Assembly (NCBI GenBank): GCA_937919795.1
Contig: CALFOA010000445.1
Span: forward strand, 1-6,790
Length of the DNA: 6,790 nt
Source of the DNA: an uncultured Neisseria sp.
GTDB lineage: Bacteria > Pseudomonadota > Gammaproteobacteria > Burkholderiales > Neisseriaceae
Direction: 5' to 3'
Part shown: one piece after another, positions 5,167 through 6,790 of the stretch
How positions within the stretch are numbered: position 1 is the stretch's first letter
How the letters are laid out: every line of letters begins with the position of its first letter
Position numbers and translations under genes: made by a program
Notes under the pieces: model-generated
The model's input: only the letters and a program-made list of their open reading frames with translations
What the model was told of the DNA's origin: nothing
The model's database searches: none

Positions 5167-5200
5167 ATGCCTGTCTGAAAAATAGTTTTCAGACAGGCAT
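5167..5200 (+). terminator. Inverted-DUS hairpin terminator after the nitroreductase gene
   Basis: A 15-bp stem made of two inverted uptake sequences (5167-5181 and 5186-5200) with a 4-base loop ATAG, followed by the T-rich TTTGTTTTGT. It begins 19 bases after the nitroreductase stop. The DUS copies are 5168-5179 (+) and 5188-5199 (-). It is nearly identical to the hairpin at 1759-1792, differing only in the loop. Confidence 0.5.
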
Positions 5201-5250
5201 TTTGTTTTGTAACAGGAAGAAAGAGTGCGTGTGATTTTTGCCGTTTCCAC

Positions 5251-5259
5251 TGCTAAAAT
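5251..5259 (+). promoter_or_regulatory. Possible extended -10 promoter for the monooxygenase-gluQ pair
   Basis: TGCTAAAAT is an extended -10 element (TG, one base, TAAAAT) 37 bases before the start at 5296. The -35 position (GTGATT, 5231-5236, 17-base spacer) is poor, as is usual for extended -10 promoters. Confidence 0.5.
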
Positions 5260-5295
5260 AAAACGCCCGATACGCCAACCGAAAAGAGTATTCCC

Positions 5296-5640
5296 ATGAC
5301 ACAGTTTGCCAACACCCCGCCACCACCTTATTACGCCGTGATTTTTACCTCACTACGCACCGATTACCAACAAGGCTATGCCGATACCGCCAAACGGATG
5401 GTGGAACTGGCCGCGTTGCAGCCGGGCTTTCTTGGCGCCGAGAGCGTGCGCGATGCAGAAGGGCTGGGGATTACCGTGTCGTATTGGCAGGATGAGGCGG
5501 CCATTGCCGCTTGGAAACAGCAGGCAGAGCACCGTTTGGCGCAGGAGCGCGGCAAGCGGGATTGGTATGCGGGTTATCGCGTGCGGATCGCGAAAGTTGA
5601 ACGTACTTACGGTTTTAATGCAGATGAGGAGCAGGCATGA
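5296..5640 (+). CDS. Antibiotic biosynthesis monooxygenase (ABM) domain protein
   Basis: This 114-residue protein is a single dimeric alpha-beta barrel of the ABM type. [11 protein letters not shown] (12-22) is the first strand, then a helix with [26 protein letters not shown] (28-53), the strand GLGITVSYW (56-64), [14 protein letters not shown] (66-79), and [17 protein letters not shown] (90-106). These blocks match small proteins annotated as heme-degrading-monooxygenase-related or YqjZ-like. Such proteins are often dimeric; many have no proven activity, so a real oxygenase role is not claimed. Histidine 79 (in AEH) is the only histidine. The ribosome site AAAAGAG is 7 bases before the ATG. 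Its TGA overlaps the gluQ start by 4 bases (ATGA), so the two should be translationally coupled; a biochemical link between them is not obvious. Confidence 0.5.
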   Translation: MTQFANTPPPPYYAVIFTSLRTDYQQGYADTAKRMVELAALQPGFLGAESVRDAEGLGITVSYWQDEAAIAAWKQQAEHRLAQERGKRDWYAGYRVRIAKVERTYGFNADEEQA

Positions 5641-6527
5641 GCGGATACATCGGCCGTTTCGCCCCCAGCCCCACTGGTCGCCTGCACATCGGTTCGCTGC
5701 TGGCAGCGTTGGCTTCTTATGCCGATGCGCGTGCTCACGGCGGGCGCTGGTTAGTGCGGATGGAAGACCTTGATCCGCCGCGCGAAACCGCCGGTGCGGC
5801 AGACGATATCTTGTACACGCTGGAAGCGTTCGGTTTTGAGTGGGATGGCGAAGTGGCATATCAAAGCCGCCGCCATCATTTATACCGCGCCGCACTGGAT
5901 CAATTAATCGCCGATAAAGCGGCTTATCCCTGTTTTTGCAGCCGCAAAGAATGGCATACACGAGCCAGCCAAGGGGCGGACGGTTTTGTTTACGACGGCT
6001 TATGCGCAAGTGGCGCCCATGAAAAAGTAGGCGTTATCCCGGCTTGGCGTTTACGGGTGCCGGATGAAATCATCGGTTTCGACGACCGCATCGTCGGCCG
6101 TTATCAACACAATCTGGCACGCGACATTGGTGATTTTGTATTGCTGCGCGCCGATGGTTTTTGGGCCTATCAACTCGCGGTGGTGGTAGACGATGCCGAG
6201 CAGGGCATCAGCCATATTGTGCGCGGTCAGGATTTGCTGGTATCGACCCCGCGCCAGTTGTATCTGCAACGCTGCTTGGGCTATGCCGAGCCGGTTTATG
6301 CCCATCTGCCTTTATTGGTGAATCGGCTGGGGCAGAAATGGTCGAAGCAGACGCTGGCACCGGCGCTCGATTTGGCTGAACGCGAGCACTTATTGCGCCA
6401 AGTGATGGTTTGGCTTGGCTTACCGGCAGCGCCGGCTGTCGATAAACCACAGGATTTGTTGGCTTGGGCGGTTAAGCATTGGCAAATCGGGCGGGTGCCT
6501 AAGCAGGCGATTCAGACGGAAAATTGA
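5637..6527 (+). CDS. gluQ: Glutamyl-Q tRNA(Asp) synthetase
   Basis: This 296-residue enzyme activates glutamate with ATP and attaches it to the queuosine base in the anticodon of tRNA-Asp, not to a tRNA 3' end. It is a shortened glutamyl-tRNA synthetase lacking the anticodon-binding half. [17 protein letters not shown] (8-24) carries the class I HIGH-like motif (HIGS). The zinc site pattern Cys99-x-Cys101 ... Tyr119-x3-Cys123 matches the one known in E. coli Glu[13 protein letters not shown] (41-50), [22 protein letters not shown] (176-197) and the KMSKS-like KWSKQ (234-238) complete the fold. The length equals the family norm, so it is intact. The start overlaps the stop of the preceding gene (ATGA) and has GAGGAG about 8 bases upstream. 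No hairpin terminator follows it, unlike the two DUS-terminated units in this window. Confidence 0.5.
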   Translation: MSGYIGRFAPSPTGRLHIGSLLAALASYADARAHGGRWLVRMEDLDPPRETAGAADDILYTLEAFGFEWDGEVAYQSRRHHLYRAALDQLIADKAAYPCFCSRKEWHTRASQGADGFVYDGLCASGAHEKVGVIPAWRLRVPDEIIGFDDRIVGRYQHNLARDIGDFVLLRADGFWAYQLAVVVDDAEQGISHIVRGQDLLVSTPRQLYLQRCLGYAEPVYAHLPLLVNRLGQKWSKQTLAPALDLAEREHLLRQVMVWLGLPAAPAVDKPQDLLAWAVKHWQIGRVPKQAIQTEN

Positions 6528-6675
6528 TAAAGGATAAAAGAAAAAGAGTAGATAAAAAATTGCAGGATTCTGTTGCTTTGTGAATTGCGGAGATGTATTG
6601 CTTGATTTTGTTGGAGATAACAGGTTTTATGAGTAATTTTATATATGACATTTAAATATTTTAATAATATTTTTC

Positions 6676-6684
6676 TGTTATGCT
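6676..6684 (+). promoter_or_regulatory. Extended -10 promoter of the matP-like gene
   Basis: TGTTATGCT combines the TG extension with TATGCT (6679-6684). The -35 position is only AT-rich. The expected start is near 6691, giving a leader of about 27 bases, and the matS-like site would cover the start region. Confidence 0.5.
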
Positions 6685-6691
6685 TAGTAAA

Positions 6692-6704
6692 GTTACGTGG
6701 TCAC
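6692..6704. promoter_or_regulatory. matS-like site upstream of matP
   Basis: GTTACGTGGTCAC matches the matS consensus GTGACRNYGTCAC at 11 of 13 positions; mismatches are T for G at position 3 and G for Y at position 8. It sits at the expected transcription start and 13 bases before the start codon. A MatP dimer bound here would hinder its own transcription. Two mismatches make real binding uncertain. Confidence 0.5.
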
Positions 6705-6717
6705 AGAAGAGTTCACG

Positions 6718-6790
6718 ATGAAATATCAGCAACTGGAAAATCTTGAAAGCGGTTGGAAATGGAAGTATCTGGTTAAGAAGCATCGCGAAG
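6718..6790 (+). CDS. matP: Macrodomain Ter protein MatP, 5' end only
   Basis: The first 24 codons are present before the window ends, starting [17 protein letters not shown] and continuing to LVKKHRE. As I recall, this equals the N-terminus of E. coli MatP (about 150 residues). MatP binds matS sites in the replication terminus, bridges them and links the terminus to the division apparatus via ZapB and to MukBEF. MatP is known from Enterobacterales, Vibrionales and Pasteurellales. Vibrio and Pasteurellaceae versions as I recall them differ within these 24 residues, so the match points to Enterobacterales. A purine-rich AGAAGAG lies 6 bases before the ATG. The DNA-binding ribbon-helix-helix part lies beyond the edge and was not seen. 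In a DUS-bearing genome this gene is unexpected. Confidence 0.5.

Larger units (their letters stand above)
6528..6717 (+). other. AT-rich intergenic region between gluQ and the matP start
   Basis: This 190-bp stretch is strikingly AT-rich, especially at 6645-6675, compared with the genes to the left. It has no DUS, no terminator hairpin I can see, and no ORF of note apart from an 8-codon one at 6630. It holds the extended -10 promoter and the matS-like site described separately. A change of sequence origin, if there is one, must lie within it, but I cannot place the junction. Confidence 0.5.

Noticed and set aside
5353..6009. 218-codon open frame on the minus strand across the ABM and gluQ genes
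   Set aside because: It lies antisense to two recognisable genes and shows no family features.
6511..6519. Canonical neisserial uptake sequence (TTCAGACGG) at the end of gluQ
   Set aside because: It matches only 9 of 10 bases of the classical core, lies within coding sequence, and all other DUS here are of a different dialect. Chance is likely.
6630..6656. 8-codon ORF (MSNFIYDI) before matP as a leader peptide
   Set aside because: It is too short, lies upstream of the predicted matP promoter, and has no regulatory codons or attenuator structure.

Overview
The window looks like a chromosomal segment from a Neisseriaceae bacterium. The main evidence is six perfect copies of the 12-mer TGCCTGTCTGAA (or its reverse complement), always preceded by A. 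From memory this is the DNA uptake sequence (DUS) dialect called TG-wadDUS, described for Neisseria wadsworthii and close relatives. Two pairs form terminator hairpins and two single copies flank xthA. Protein resemblances (Tag, a NExo-like exonuclease III, GluQRS) agree with a Neisseria-like host. Both edges look different from the middle: the left edge is a broken type I restriction methylase gene, and the right edge is the start of a gene that reads like enterobacterial matP.

Layout. 2-214 (+): 3' end of a truncated hsdM-like reading frame, cut just after its NPPF catalytic motif and running into tag. 189-740 (+): tag, 3-methyladenine DNA glycosylase I. 734-1744 (+): unknown three-segment membrane protein overlapping tag by 7 bases. 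1759-1792: inverted-DUS hairpin between convergent genes. 1825-2823 (-): ilvE, branched-chain aminotransferase. 3073-3849 (-): xthA-type exonuclease, with a DUS on each side. 3866-3982: four tandem copies of a ~30-bp repeat. 3983-4010: terminator for the next gene. 4041-4352 (-): ArsR-family repressor, divergent from 4542-5147 (+), an Frm2/HBN1-like nitroreductase, with a shared 189-bp control region rich in dyads. 5167-5200: second inverted-DUS terminator. 5296-5640 (+) and 5637-6527 (+): an antibiotic-biosynthesis-monooxygenase-like protein and gluQ, overlapping by ATGA. 6528-6717: AT-rich intergenic DNA with an extended -10 promoter and a matS-like site. 6718-6790 (+): first 24 codons of matP, cut by the window edge.

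How the genes work together. Tag and the exonuclease both belong to base-excision repair but are in separate transcription units. ArsR and the nitroreductase form a plausible repressor-target pair. GluQRS modifies the queuosine of tRNA-Asp; its overlapping partner may be co-regulated only. There is no gene-free stretch above 300 bases; the longest is the 249-bp xthA-ilvE gap.

The most unusual points are the matP start with a matS-like site 13 bases upstream in a DUS-bearing genome, the hsdM/tag junction, and the repeated dyads in the arsR-nitroreductase control region. The matP case could be real horizontal transfer, or an assembly chimera at a contig end; the sequence alone cannot decide.
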